From Cycas panzhihuaensis (Eukaryota > Cycadophyta): a stretch of 64,000 nucleotides of DNA. The stretch covers positions 14,570,001-14,634,000 of the forward strand of contig CM041465.1 of the NCBI GenBank assembly GCA_023213395.1, given 5' to 3'. Of this stretch, positions 1 through 10,955 are shown one piece after another (within the stretch, counting starts at the first letter, position 1; every line of letters starts with the position of its first letter). Below the pieces are notes generated by a model that had not been told where the DNA came from, did no database searches, and worked only from the letters and a program-made list of their open reading frames with translations. The translations under genes and the position numbers were made by a program.

Positions 1-1318
1 ATTTTTAAATGCCTATGATGTATTCAAAAAGTAGTTGTATGATGATCCTTTAGGACAATAGGGATTTGATAATAGCCTAATCAAAAGTATAATTAAGAAA
101 AGACAGTGGACCCATGAATTTTATCAAGTATATCACCAATTATAGGTGTAGAAAATTTATTTTTTATGGTGATTTTGTTGAGTTCTTGGTAGTCGACATA
201 AATTCAGAAAGATCTATTCTTTTTCTACACTAGGATAATAGGAGCAGTACAAGCTTTTACTAGTCTCAATGATTCCCATGTCAATTATGTTTTTACTATT
301 TTTTTTACTTTCACTTTTTTAAAAATAATATTTTTAGTAAGGTCAAAGGCTAATAGGTTCATGTGGTGATTTGATTTCAATCAAATGGTAAAAGCCATTC
401 TCTGGGAGAGGAGTTACCAAAAGGGAGGGCAAATACAAATTAGTATTTGTCAAGAAGATTTTAAATATTGGGATGGATGTTAATATAGGCTTGAATATTA
501 TTAATGTAGACTATGTAGCTAACACTATTTTTTAAATATTTACATGTTTGATTTAGAGAGATGAGTCTATTGCAGGGCAATCGGATGCCATAAAATTTAT
601 ATGTTTGGCCCATATGATCCTTACATAATATGAACAGATTATTAAATAAGTTGTTCATGCTATACATACCAATAGTTTGAAGCCATTGGACCCTGAGAAT
701 AGCATTAGATCCTCCAATAGATAAGGCATAGAAACCAAAGGTTAGACAATAGGTACTAATTTAAATGTACAAGATTTTTATTATTCTAGCACAATGTAAA
801 GTCTAATGGCTTAACAGGGAGAAAGTAAATCTAGTCTTTAGTATAATATAAAGGTTTAGTTAGCAAGCCAAGGATATGTTGATGAAGTCCAATAGCATGC
901 CACTGTCAATCAATATCAAAATAGGTGTTTTGTGGAGGGTACCTTTCACATGAAGTGGCTTTGGATAACATGAGAAAGAGATAACTAACAAAGAGACTTC
1001 TTTTTGGGGATCAGGAGGCAAAGATTCTTGGGAGGGCTCATCATCAAGTTCAAATTCATTTTCAACATCAGAATCTTCTTTTATTATAGGGTTAATAGTA
1101 AAAACCATGTACTTTGCTTTGCACACTCTCAGGTAATTAGGGTTCCATTTTTTTAAGCACTTGACATAAAGGCTACTCTTCAAATATCTATCCACTTCTA
1201 GTGATAGAACATGTATTAGTCTTGTAGGGGGGTCCATTATTGAATGTTGCATCTCATATGATCAAGGGTATTGGTACCATATGGAATCTTGCATAAAAGT
1301 AATTGAGTGTTTCATAGC
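1..1318 (-). pseudogene. Ty3/gypsy gag end, protease and reverse transcriptase remnant
   Basis: Reading the minus strand, a retropepsin-like stretch at about 880-1250 contains ILIDSGMLLDFINISLA, close to the gypsy LIDSGATHNFI motif. The end of the protease region (GVQWLQTIG) lies near 660-705, and an RT start near 130-330 reads IDMGIIETS, then YVDYQELNKIT. The order protease then RT is that of Ty3/gypsy pol. Stops and frameshifts break every domain, so it is a fossil. It runs off the left edge, so the RT core, RNase H and integrase are not seen. Its gag lies at 4020-4720, on the far side of element J. Assignment to gypsy is firm; the lineage within gypsy is not. Confidence 0.72.
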
Positions 1319-1323
1319 AAACT

Positions 1324-1883
1324 TGTAGTAATCTTACAGAGTTTTTCTAAGAAATTTTACAAAAATAGACAAAATATCCACCAAATACACTTGCAAAAAA
1401 TTCAATCAAAAGAGCAATAATACAAATCCACTTGAATACTTATGATTTAAAAATATAAAGTAGTATGAAATGAATATAAACTAAATAGATACAAGGTTAC
1501 CAAAAGATCCTGCAAATTACTGATAATAAAGAATCCTTATTCGAGGCAAGGTGCCCTCTACAATGCTCCTAAAAGGGCCAAAAATATTGCAGTCTAAAGC
1601 TTCTCTAATCATGCTAAAATGAGGCTACAAATCCTCCTTAAATAGGTGGCCAAAAGATAGCAATAGAAGTCAGCCATAAAAGGGGGATAAAGTTGCCCAA
1701 AATTAATACTAGAAGTCAGCTAGAATTCCTCCAAAAACTAGTAGACTAAAAACTTTAAATGATTATAGCTTTTGATACAAATGTCAAAATTAACATCCGT
1801 CTAAACCATTAGAATAATCATGCAGAGCCCTTTGATTTGAATGGTCATATTATATAGTTTTGACCATATTTTGGAATGCTACA
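1324..1883 (-). repeat. 3' LTR of element J
   Basis: Begins TGTAGTAATC and ends ATGCTACA on the plus strand, with 5-bp inverted termini. It aligns along its length with 3461-4019. The AAACT target copy is at 1319-1323. Confidence 0.9.
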
Positions 1884-1897
1884 ATTTCCCTCCCCTT
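1884..1897 (-). promoter_or_regulatory. Polypurine tract of element J
   Basis: The minus strand reads AAGGGGAGGGAAAT immediately before the 3' LTR. This is where plus-strand DNA synthesis would be primed, and it fixes the element's orientation. Confidence 0.8.
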
Positions 1898-2617
1898 AAA
1901 ATAATACTTTGCCCTCAAAGTATTAAGAAATGCTTATAGCTTAGTCTAATCTTCCAACCACCTCCTGCTAGATCATGTAAGTCATAAAGATTTGATCTGA
2001 TTTTACATCTTCTATGGAGCTTTGCTAGGAGGCATCTTGAATTTACCAATGTTTGTTCCTAGAGCCAGGTACATGCTGTATATAGTTCTACATCGATAGT
2101 ATCCTAGGACCTATGAGGTGTCTCAACTATCTTGTCCTAGTCTTGCCTTGTGTTTACACATTTTGTTTTCAACTGAAATGGTTTATAGAAGGAGAAATGA
2201 GGATTTTGTAAAAAAAAATATCGTAAGGATCTTGGATTAATGATTGCTTATTGTGAAAAGGAAGATAAAAGGTGGAATTATGAACTAAGATTAAACATAA
2301 TTTAGAAGGTATAGGAAGAGAGGATAAATTTTGGAATATGACTTAGATGGAGATGAAAATGTATACAAGTTTTGTTAGACCACTATACTTTTTGGGGGAG
2401 AGAGAGAGAGAGATGGAATCAACAACATGTATTCTTTATAAAATAAATGTTTTAACAAGTTTTTAAGAATGGTATTTAGATAAAAGAAAATATTTAACAG
2501 AAAAAAACAATATTAATTATATGAAATTGAAGGGATGTGGGAAAAGTTGAACGAAGTTTTGTTAGGGGTAATATTAAGAGATGAAACGTGATGAACATAT
2601 TGAAGTTGTAGAGTATC

Positions 2618-3300
2618 TTATTGAGGATGATCTATAGGGGGTAAAAGAGTATGTGAGTAAAGGGATGAACTAGGGTTACAAACAGGAATTAGGATTTGAC
2701 CTATGAAAAAACTAAAGTTAAGGGAATTATGATTATGGCTAACTATGGGATTTGGAATAGAAAATTTTGAGCAAGGAAAAGTGAGAGGATAAATAATGCT
2801 ACCAAAAGAAATGTGCATGTGTAACACAAGACTACCTAGTACCTTGCATATAGCTTGTTGAGATTCTTCTTTGAAGTCTACTTGTTCTTTGTTGTCCTCA
2901 TGTTGGCCCTGAGAAACTTCACTTTGCATTTCTTCTTTGATATTGTCTATAGACTATTCTGTTGCATGTGCTTGCTTCAAGTCTTCTATGTAGTTATGTT
3001 GTTCCTTCTCTAGAATCTCCTCATTAATAGTTTCTTCTTCTTATCCTTTCTCTTCTACTCGAGTCATATCTTGCTTATGCCTTGTGAAAGTTATGATATC
3101 CATCTCTCAAAACTGGTACCATAGAAAAAGTTCTTTAGCCCAATTAATGAACCACTCGCAAGCTTCTCTATTCAATATCATTTCTAATATTGGTCCATAT
3201 TCTTCAAATTCTATATCAGACATGAACTTGAAATCTTCTATCCATTTTTTTATACCCTCATAATCCTCCACAAAAATCTGTCTCCTTTTTTTTCCTTAGG
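2618..3300 (-). pseudogene. Gag-like remnant in element J
   Basis: On the minus strand, about 3120-3290 reads as a largely open frame with VEDYEGIKKWIEDFKFMSD and a later ACEWFINWAKE. The pattern resembles the N-terminal part of plant gypsy gag, where an aromatic and acidic capsid region ends in an EWF/EWY motif. Downstream, 2618-2929 is an open 103-codon frame rich in Gln, Glu and Lys at its start. No zinc knuckle or protease follows. The likeness to gag is by pattern only; it could be an unrelated frame of this non-autonomous family. Stops separate the two stretches. Confidence 0.4.
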
Positions 3301-3442
3301 CTTTATATGTTCCAAGTGTTCTTCCTATGTTTTACTATAGATCAGGATATCATCAAAGAAAACTAGCACAAATCACCTTATAATATGTTTTAATATTGAA
3401 TCAACCTTTTTGAGCTTTTACCTGTGCCTTTTCCCTTCGAAA

Positions 3443-3458
3443 CCTGGCTCTAATACCA
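3443..3458 (-). promoter_or_regulatory. Primer-binding site of element J
   Basis: The minus strand reads TGGTATTAGAGCCAGG two bases after the 5' LTR. It is complementary, with one change, to the 3' end of plant initiator-Met tRNA, the usual primer for minus-strand DNA synthesis in plant copia elements. Confidence 0.85.
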
Positions 3459-3460
3459 CT

Positions 3461-4019
3461 TGTAGCAATCTAATAGAATTCTTCAAGGAAATTTTACAAA
3501 AATAAACAAAATATCCACCAAATGCATTTGTAAAATATTCAATCAAGAGAGCAATAATATAAATCCACTTGAATACTTATGACATACAAATATCAAGTGG
3601 TATGAAATGAATATAAACTAAATAGATACAAGGTTACCAAAAGATCCTGCAAATTACTAATGATAAAGAATCCCTCTTCCATGCAAGGTGCCCTCCACAA
3701 TGTCCCAAAAGGGTCAAAAATATTACAATCGAAGATTTCTCCAATCATGCTAAAATGAGGTCACAAATCCTCCTTAAATAGGTGACCAAAAGATAGTAAT
3801 AGAAGTCAGCTATAAAAGGGGGATAAACTTATCTAAAACTAATACTAGAAGTCGGTCAGAATTCCTCTAAAAATTGGTAGGCTAAAACCTTTAAATGGTC
3901 ATAACATTTGTTATAGATGTCAGAATTAACTTTTGTCTGAACCATTGGAATCGTCGTGTAGAGCCCTTTGATTTGAATGGTCATATGGTATAGTTTTGAC
4001 TATATTTTGGAATGCTACA
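3461..4019 (-). repeat. 5' LTR of element J
   Basis: Direct partner of 1324-1883, TGTAGC to GCTACA. The AAACT target copy follows at 4020-4024. Confidence 0.9.
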
Positions 4020-4114
4020 AAACTCAACCTTGACTTTTTTTGCTATCAAAATAGCATCTCTTAAGTTATAAATGGTGGTAAACTTTAGGCACAATTGAAT
4101 ATGCTCTTTGAGTA

Positions 4115-4203
<89 letters not shown>

Positions 4204-4720
4204 GTCTAGGGATCAAGTGGTTGGGAAACTCAATTCTACAAAGCTTTGAATACATGCGTAACCCTCCATTAATGGCATTTATTTTAATTGAGTGAGTTAG
4301 GTGAAGAAAAAGTGATTCCATATATCAGCATATTATTCAAAAAGAATCTTACAAAATATATCCCATGTTTGATTCAATGGATTCTCACACTACCATCAGT
4401 AGAACCAATGGTACACTTTTCCATTTAAATGGATTAAGGCAAGCATTAATTATTCTCTCACGGACATAGAATTCAAAGAAAAATAAGACTCTAACTTACT
4501 TATCCAACTCCTTATGGAGTCCCTGTTGAGATCAAGACCAAAAATAGGTATGATAATTTTGTGATGGAATTGTTATTGTGGTGGTGGAGGGGGAAGAGTA
4601 TGAGGGGGTGGAGGTGAAGGACCTGTTAGAGGGGGTGTGGGATTGTAAGGTGGAGGTGGGGGAGCTATTGTGTTAAAGGTGGATGGGATATGGGAATTAG
4701 ATGTTATTTGTAAAAGTATA
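4020..4720 (-). pseudogene. Ty3/gypsy gag remnant (split by J)
   Basis: Minus-strand coding from about 4690 shows a proline-rich start (runs of PPPP at about 4560-4690). A gag-like stretch follows at about 4450-4530 with SIRSWISKLESYFSL. After the microsatellite comes YNLRDAILIAKKVKVEF at 4020-4085, which resembles the A-rich helix before the knuckles in gypsy gag. When J is removed, the frame continues EF-AMKHS at 1318 and runs on toward the protease at 860-1250. A long TA microsatellite at 4118-4198 and several stops break it. Ty3 gag is the best reading; sequence conservation is low. Confidence 0.55.
4118..4198. repeat. (TA)n microsatellite
   Basis: About 40 uninterrupted TA units. The Ile-Tyr open frame that crosses it is an artefact of the repeat. 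Confidence 0.97.
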
Positions 4721-4985
4721 TTACCATTTTTTTATCAGAAGCATCATGTTTCTGATTAGAGTTCTTGAGTTAATGATCTAATCCTACTATGTTCTAAGTC
4801 TGTCTTATTATATTGTGTGTCATTCATGTTATGTTCTATGTTGTTTTAAAAAACTAAACCTCTAGTACATGGATGCAAACTACCTATGTTGGGGCCATAG
4901 ATATGAGATTAACTATTATAAAAATAAGGGAATTTAGAGGAGAAAGAGCAAGAAGAAGGCCATCCATAAAAAGGGACAAGTAGGT
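4721..4985. other. Non-coding flank, probable leader of the gypsy element
   Basis: AT-rich sequence upstream of the minus-strand gypsy gag. I see no gene. It ends in TAGGT, the left target-site copy of element K, and the same unrepeated DNA resumes at 10272. Confidence 0.4.
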
Positions 4986-5193
4986 TGTAAAAGGTAATGC
5001 TTTTTCTAGGGTAATGTTTTATCTAGGATATCTAAAGTACTTTGTAAGGGTCATGTATCATTGACCCCTTTCATCTTCAGAGTGACAAGTGGCACAATCT
5101 TATTAAGCGGTTGCTATTTGTCCCATACACTTTGAATTATATTTATAGACTTGTAAATAATTAATAAGGAACTTGGAGAAAATCCTTTTGACA
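4986..5193 (+). repeat. 5' LTR of element K
   Basis: TGTAAAAGGTAATGC to CCTTTTGACA, 208 bp, matched by 10064-10271. Confidence 0.92.
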
Positions 5194-5208
5194 TGGTATC
5201 AGAGCAGG
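5194..5208 (+). promoter_or_regulatory. Primer-binding site of element K
   Basis: TGGTATCAGAGCAGG directly abuts the LTR end. It is complementary to initiator-Met tRNA. Confidence 0.93.
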
Positions 5209-5888
5209 CTATTGAGTCCCCCTACCTATGAAAGAATTAGGTCTCTAGGAACCTAAAGAAGTATTAGGTCAATCTAGTTGAAGAGGATCAAGATATTCAT
5301 CAAGCACAAGTCTCAGATAGAGCTTTGTTATCTGTATATGGATCAAAATGAAAGTAAAGTATGGAATTGTATGGACATTAAGAATCAAAGTTATTAGAAT
5401 TACATGAAACATACCTAGATTATAGATCAGAGTCTCCTCAACATTTTTTGTTTCAGGACCAAAGTGATTTGAAGCCATCTTGAAGGACTTTTGGGCAGTT
5501 TTGTAGGAACGCAGGTTTAGAGGTCTTCTTCTTTGAAATTTCTTTAAAATTCATATTAACTCTTGGGTATTAAGTATCTAATCCCTCTCTTGTTATAAAT
5601 TGAAGAGATTGAGTGCCTTCTTGCCAATATTTTCTCCTATTTTAAGGGAATTTTCATCAATTTTTCAAAAAACCCTAGGGGCACAGGTTTGGGCATTTAT
5701 CTTTTCATTTCTCTTATATCAAAGGGAGTTTTTAGAAAATAACAACAGATCTAGATACCCAATGTTGAGATCCATCTGTTGACAGCCCTATTTTATTCAT
5801 CTCTACACTTTGAGTTCCATACAAAAATCCATACAGCGATCTATAAAGCCCTATTTCTCCTCTCAGAAATAAAATCTTGTGATTAATC

Positions 5889-6715
5889 ATGGCCTCCTCT
5901 GTTGGATCTTTACTCGAGGGTGAAAAATTGATTGAAATGAATTTTAGCATTTGGAAAATTAATATAGAGGGTCTCTTAAGAGCAAAGCATGCCTAGAAGA
6001 TCACCATTCGCAATGAAAAATATCCCTCCAATATAGTTGATTTGCTGAATTAGGATGAAAGGAACAACTCTACTGTGTTTGTGCTCAAACTTTTAATTTT
6101 TGAACCCCTGCTAATTTATGTGGATGGTGTTGAGAGTGCTCATGAAATTTAGAAAACAATATCCTCCATGTTTAGTCAAAAAAATGAAGCCAAAATTGTT
6201 TCCCTTATAGAGGAACTCAACAAGCTTAGAATGAAAGAAGACCAAACTGTGTCTAACTTCATAACCAAGTTGACCAACATCAAAACCACTCTTCTCACAG
6301 CTAGAGACAATATAACTGACACTGAATTAATACAGCTTGTGCTTAACAATTTATCAAAATCCTTTGATAATATCGTAAATATGTTGATAGGAGGAGGGCA
6401 AACTGCTACGATGACCTTTGATGTTCTTACAAGTCATATGTTCAGTCAAGAGAAAATGAATCAGAAATATGAAGAAGACGTGGAAGTTGAAGAAGCACTT
6501 GTCACCAAACTTCACTTGGGGAGTCGAGGACGAGGTCAATATAATCCTAGAATGTGAGGAAGAGTAAAAGCAACCTACAAAGGTCACTAGACTGAAGGAA
6601 GGGGACAAGGAAGAATGACTGGTAATCCACCACATGATGCCAGAGTTTGTTTCAATTGTGGAAAACCATGCCATTTTTCAAGTAATTATAGAGCCTTTGA
6701 TGTCTACTATCATTA
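5889..6715 (+). pseudogene. Element K gag
   Basis: The frame opens at an ATG (5889) with MASSVGSLLEGEKLIEMNF, typical of the copia gag N-terminus. It continues through NFSIWKINIEGLLRAK and a good block at 6168-6557, which ends in a basic Gly/Arg stretch (GSRGRGQYNPR). The zinc knuckle near 6647-6690 reads CFNCGKPCHFSSNY: the spacing fits CX2CX4HX4C but the last Cys is Tyr. Gag forms the virus-like particle and binds RNA. TAG stops at about 5994 and 6554, among others, interrupt it. About 680 bp of untranslated leader lies between the primer site and this ATG. Confidence 0.82.
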
Positions 6716-6782
6716 CAGACAAACATGTCACTATCTATACCAATGTCACCAGAGATGAGCTAAAATTCAAAAGACGGAGTAA

Positions 6783-8414
6783 GTGGATAGAAATTACAGG
6801 AGAGAACAAGATTCAACAGAAGAAGAGGTTGATACGGCCTTCATCACAACATTAGTTGCAAGTTCTAGTGCATCAAAAAATTGGTATGTTAATTTAGGGG
6901 CCTCACATCACATGACAGGAATTGAAGAATGGTTTGAAATCATCAAACCATATGATCTTAACAAATCTGTGGAATTAAAAGATAATTTCTCTTTGCATAT
7001 AAAAGAAATAGCCTAAATTGCCATAAAAATTGATGGAAATTTTTAGTGAATAGGTAATGTTTTCTTTGTACCAAGAATGAAGAAAAATCTTCTGTCAGTG
7101 TCTCAATTAAGTGAAAAGAAACTGAGAACAATATTTGATGAAAACAACCATTATTACATTCTTGACATGAAAAAGAATGGTGTTGTAATAGTTGAAAGAG
7201 AAAAATGTAATAGGCTTTATAAGCTTCTCTCCACCCCTGTGCTTCCTGATAAAGGACCCATAAAATCTCCTTCTAATGTAAATTCACTTACTGTGACCAA
7301 CAATAATACTAATGAAATGTGGCATTTAAAGTATAGTCATATCTCCCATAATAGATTAGAAAAACTAAAAAAATCAAAGATGGTGAATGGTCTACCTAAC
7401 ATTTCATTTAATTCAATTGTATTCAAAAGTTATATGATGGGGAAACAACACAGGATTCCATTTTCAAAAAGCATATGGCATGCACAAGATAAGCTAGACC
7501 TAATTCAAATTGATTTGTGTGGTTTATTTACACCAATTTCAACAAATGGAGTAAGGTATTTTTTAATTTTCATTGATGACTTCTCTAGAAAAAAATACGT
7601 GTATTTTTTTATTATCAAATCAAAGGCATTCAATTATTTCAAAGAATTTAAAGATGAAGTAGAACTGGAAAGCAATAAGAAAATCAAATGCATTTGTTCA
7701 GATGGAGGTGGTGAGTTTGTATCCAATGAGTTTCTTCATTTCTGTAAAATGCATGGAATCTGCAGACAAGTCACAACTTTGTATACACCTTAATCAAACA
7801 AGTTTGCAGAGAGAATGAATGGAACAATTATAGAAATGGGTCGATGTATGTTAAACGATAGTGAAGTCACCAAGAAATACTAGGCAGAGGTTGTGAACAT
7901 AGCTGTGTACTTGATTAATAGGAGTCCAACTCAAGTACTAGGTGAAGTAACACATGAAGAGGTATGAACAGGCCATAAGCCAAATGTAAGTCATCTTAAG
8001 GTTTTTGGCTGCAAAGCATATATACATATTCTTGATAAGAAAAGAACCAAGTTAGATAACAAAAGCATAGAATGTATAATGGCTAGATATAGCAGTTGTT
8101 CAAAAGCATACCACTATCTTGATCTGAAGACAAATAAACTTTATGTAAGTAGAGATGTAATATTTGTCGAAAGGAAAAGTCTCACCATAGTTGTTCATCA
8201 AGAAATAAGCTTCAGTGATCAAAACCCAGAAATAGTTCAGCCAGAAGATAAATCAGATATTACTTCTAATGGCATTAGAACAAAAAGTAATATTTTAGAT
8301 GAAAAATCATCTAATACTCAACAAGCAAGTGATTCTAGTATTCATCTGTCTAATACTCAACAAGATAATGATTCAAGCATCCATCCAAAAGGTGAGAAAA
8401 TAAGATCATCATAG
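6783..8414 (+). pseudogene. Element K protease and integrase
   Basis: The protease site at about 6880-6920 reads WYVNLGASHHMTG. The family's catalytic DSGAS is changed to NLGAS, so the Asp is lost. The pre-integrase region follows (MWHLKYSHISHNRL at about 7316, with weak Cys conservation). The integrase core has QIDLCGLF (first Asp), CSDGGGEF (second Asp) and, after a stop and a frame break near 7792, FAERMNGT with the Glu. The block ends in a low-complexity linker with a repeated SNTQQ-SSIH unit at 8309-8384. Several stops include TAG where the family has Trp. The integrase would have joined cDNA to the genome. Confidence 0.82.
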
Positions 8415-8477
8415 GAGCAAATATCTAAAAGGGTACCAAAATGGTATCTCAAAACTCTTGAAGAAATAAGAGGAGAA

Positions 8478-10054
8478 GTGTTTGAGCATCGAACGAGGTC
8501 TCAGAAGCTACAAGCCTTAATGTGTTCTATTAAGCCAAACACTGACAAAGAAGTAAGCAATTCTCAAGCTTGGAGAGTAATAATGGATGCAAAAATGAAA
8601 GCCATGTATAAAAATGAAACATGGGATCTGGAAACACCTCCTGAAGATAAACCCATTGTAAATTGCAAATGGGTATATGAGGTGAAAGAAAAACCAAATG
8701 ATGAAATCGAGAAGTACAAAGCAAGATTGGTAGCAAAAGGCTACACAAAAACTACTGAAATTGACTATGAAGAAACGTTCTCACTAGTAGCTAAGTTGAA
8801 CATTGTAAGAACAATAATTACAATTGCTACTAAAAAAGGATGGAAGATTTATCAAATGGATGTTAAAAGTTCCTTTCTGAATGGAGATCTACAAGAAGAA
8901 GTATATATGTATCAACTTGAAGGATATATAAAGCTGGGATAAGAAAATCTGGTCTGCAAACTAAAAAAGGCATTGCATGGACTCAAACAAGGACCAAGAA
9001 CATGGTATGCCAAACTAGATACATATGTAACTTAAAATGGCTTTCACAAGTGTGAGTCAGATTATAGTTTGTATGTGAAATTTAATCAAGGGCTAACTTC
9101 CATCATAGTGGTATATGTAGATGGCATGCTAATCACAAGAGATGACAAAGACTCAATCGCATTCATCAAAAAGTGATTTGAAAAGGTATTTGAAATGACA
9201 GATCTCATAATACTACACTATTATCTAGGAATAGAAATAGGAAAAAACAATGACTATGATATCCTATCACAATCATATATCAAAAACTTGTTGAACAAGT
9301 TTAATATGGAAAATTGCAATAGTATTACCACTCTAATGAAAACTGGATGTATGTTAAATACTGAACAAGAAGCACAACTAGTTGATACAACTTTATACAT
9401 ACAACTAATCAGAAGTCTAATTTACCTCATAGCCATATGACCAGATATTTCCTATGTAGTTGGTATAGTTTCCAGGTTTATGGAAGATCCCAAAGTACAT
9501 CATTGGAACACTGCAAAAAGAATTTTGTGGTATCTAAAAGAAATTATGAATCTTGGATTATAATATAGATAGGGTAACAATATGCAGCTAATAGGTTTTT
9601 GTGATTCTGACTGGGCTAGAGATAGAACAGACAGAAAATCAACATTAGAATATTATGTTTTTCTAAGAATAGCCTTAATTTCTTAAAGTAGCAAAAAATA
9701 ACATAAAATTGCTTTGTCTTCAATAGAAGTCGAGTACAATTCAACAGTCAATGCAACATGTGGAGGAGTTTGGATCAGACAACTCCTTAAGGACCTTAGA
9801 CAAGAATAGACAATGCCTACTCATTTATTCTGTGATAATCAAAGTACAATTAAAATGACTAAGAATCTAGTGTTACATGCAAGAACTAAGCATATATATG
9901 TACATCACTATTTCACCAAGGAAAAAGTACATAACAGAGAAGTTGAGCTTCTATATTATACATCAGAAAATCAAATCACTAATTACCAAACCTCTTAGTA
10001 GCGAAAAATTTGTTAGCTTTAGAAATCATTTAGAACTAAAACAAATAAAACATT
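8478..10054 (+). pseudogene. Element K reverse transcriptase and RNase H
   Basis: The RT N-terminal region has WDLETPPEDKPIVNCKWVY, then KARLVAKGY and YQMDVKSSFLNGDLQEEVYM, all standard copia blocks. The catalytic YVDD at about 9113 reads YVDG, so the second Asp is lost. RNase H follows, with GFCDSDWARDRTDRKST and SSIEVEYNS, and the C-terminal FCDNQSTIKM and HARTKHI at 9813-9998. Stops at 8941, 9035, 9175 and 9439 break the frame. The order protease, integrase, RT is diagnostic of Ty1/copia. Confidence 0.85.
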
Positions 10055-10063
10055 AAGAGGGGG
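10051..10063 (+). promoter_or_regulatory. Polypurine tract of element K
   Basis: Purine-rich AAGAGGGGG directly before the 3' LTR. Confidence 0.8.
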
Positions 10064-10271
10064 TGTAAAAAGTAATGCTTTGTCTAGGGTAATGTTTTAT
10101 CTAGGATATCTAAAGCATTTTGTAAGGGTCATGTGTTATTGACCCCTTTCAGCTTTAGAGTGATAAGTGGTACAATCTCATTAAGCAGTTGTCATTTATC
10201 TCGTACACTTTGAATTGTATTTATAGACTTGTAAATGACCAATAAAGCATTTAGAGAGAATCCTTTTGGCA
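10064..10271 (+). repeat. 3' LTR of element K
   Basis: TGTAAAAAGTAATGC to CTTTTGGCA, 208 bp. It pairs with 4986-5193 with scattered substitutions and equal length. Confidence 0.92.
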
Positions 10272-10508
10272 TAGGCAAATAAAATAGGATTAAAGAATTG
10301 GGGAGTAGTGCAGACAGAGAGGGGGATGGGAGGGGGAATATCTATAGTTTGTTGACCCCTAAAAATGTGTAATAATTTTACCTAATGCACTCAAATAAGT
10401 ACGAAGAGCTCATCGAAGTGAGGTAGGTGAGATTTAAATGAAAAATTAAGGTTGTGGATCCCACAAAGGTGCTTCGATGTTATTTTTCCTAAAAAATTAG
10501 GTTAATTC
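10272..10508. other. Unassigned flank between K and L
   Basis: Continuation of the pre-K locus, including a purine-rich run at about 10306-10340. I see no gene. Confidence 0.4.
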
Positions 10509-10807
10509 TGTTAAAACATAGATACCAAGTCTGCTATATTAATATTAAAAGGAGATGAGTATATATTTATAGTTGTGTCTACCTCTAACTCCTCTAACCA
10601 TAATTAGCAATTACTTCACCTACCAATTAGGCATTGCATATAAAGATGTGCATAAACATTATTAATCACTTAAACATAATAACCCTATTAGACCTTTGAT
10701 AACAATACTAATATATAGATCATAACATAATACCCCTTTAGGACTATAATATTAATAATTGTTAGACATAATATTATCCTAAACACATTAAACATTAACT
10801 CTTAACA
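10509..10807 (-). repeat. 3' LTR of element L
   Basis: TGTTAAAACATAGATACC to CTCTTAACA, aligned with 14180-14493. It contains repeated TTAGACATAATA-like units and lacks a short duplicated stretch found in the other LTR. Confidence 0.87.
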
Positions 10808-10818
10808 CCCTCCCTTAA
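10808..10818 (-). promoter_or_regulatory. Polypurine tract of element L
   Basis: The minus strand reads TTAAGGGAGGG, directly upstream of the 3' LTR. Confidence 0.75.
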
Positions 10819-10955
10819 TATTTAATGTTAAGGCAATAAAAAACTGAATACTAAAGATTAACATAACATCATAATACTAAGTACTAAGGATTAATAAAAT
10901 ACTGACATATGGCTTGATATTGCTTTGAACTTGCAATGCTTGAATCTTAGTATAT

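Larger units (their letters stand above)
1324..4019 (-). mobile_element. Element J: small non-autonomous LTR retrotransposon
   Basis: Two direct repeats of 560 and 559 bp start TGTAG and end CTACA, and are flanked by a perfect 5-bp target duplication AAACT (1319-1323 and 4020-4024). A primer-binding site inside the right LTR and a purine tract inside the left LTR place the element on the minus strand. The 1.58-kb interior has no protease, integrase, RT or RNase H that I can see, so the element must have moved using proteins supplied in trans. It sits inside the gag of an older gypsy element, whose frame joins up when J is removed. Confidence 0.9.
4986..10271 (+). mobile_element. Element K: complete Ty1/copia retrotransposon, decayed
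   Basis: Two 208-bp LTRs enclose a primer-binding site, then gag, protease, integrase, RT and RNase H in copia order, then a polypurine tract. The flanks are TAGGT (4981-4985) and TAGGC (10272-10276), a 5-bp target duplication with one transition. Total length is 5.29 kb, usual for copia. In-frame stops and lost catalytic residues make it inactive. Confidence 0.93.

Noticed and set aside
860-1252. Pararetrovirus (caulimovirid) protease
   Set aside because: The gag-protease-RT order and the neighbouring LTR elements fit Ty3/gypsy; no movement-protein or coat-type motif was seen.
4085-4321. 78-codon open frame rich in Ile-Tyr
   Set aside because: It is a translation of the (TA)n microsatellite plus flanks.
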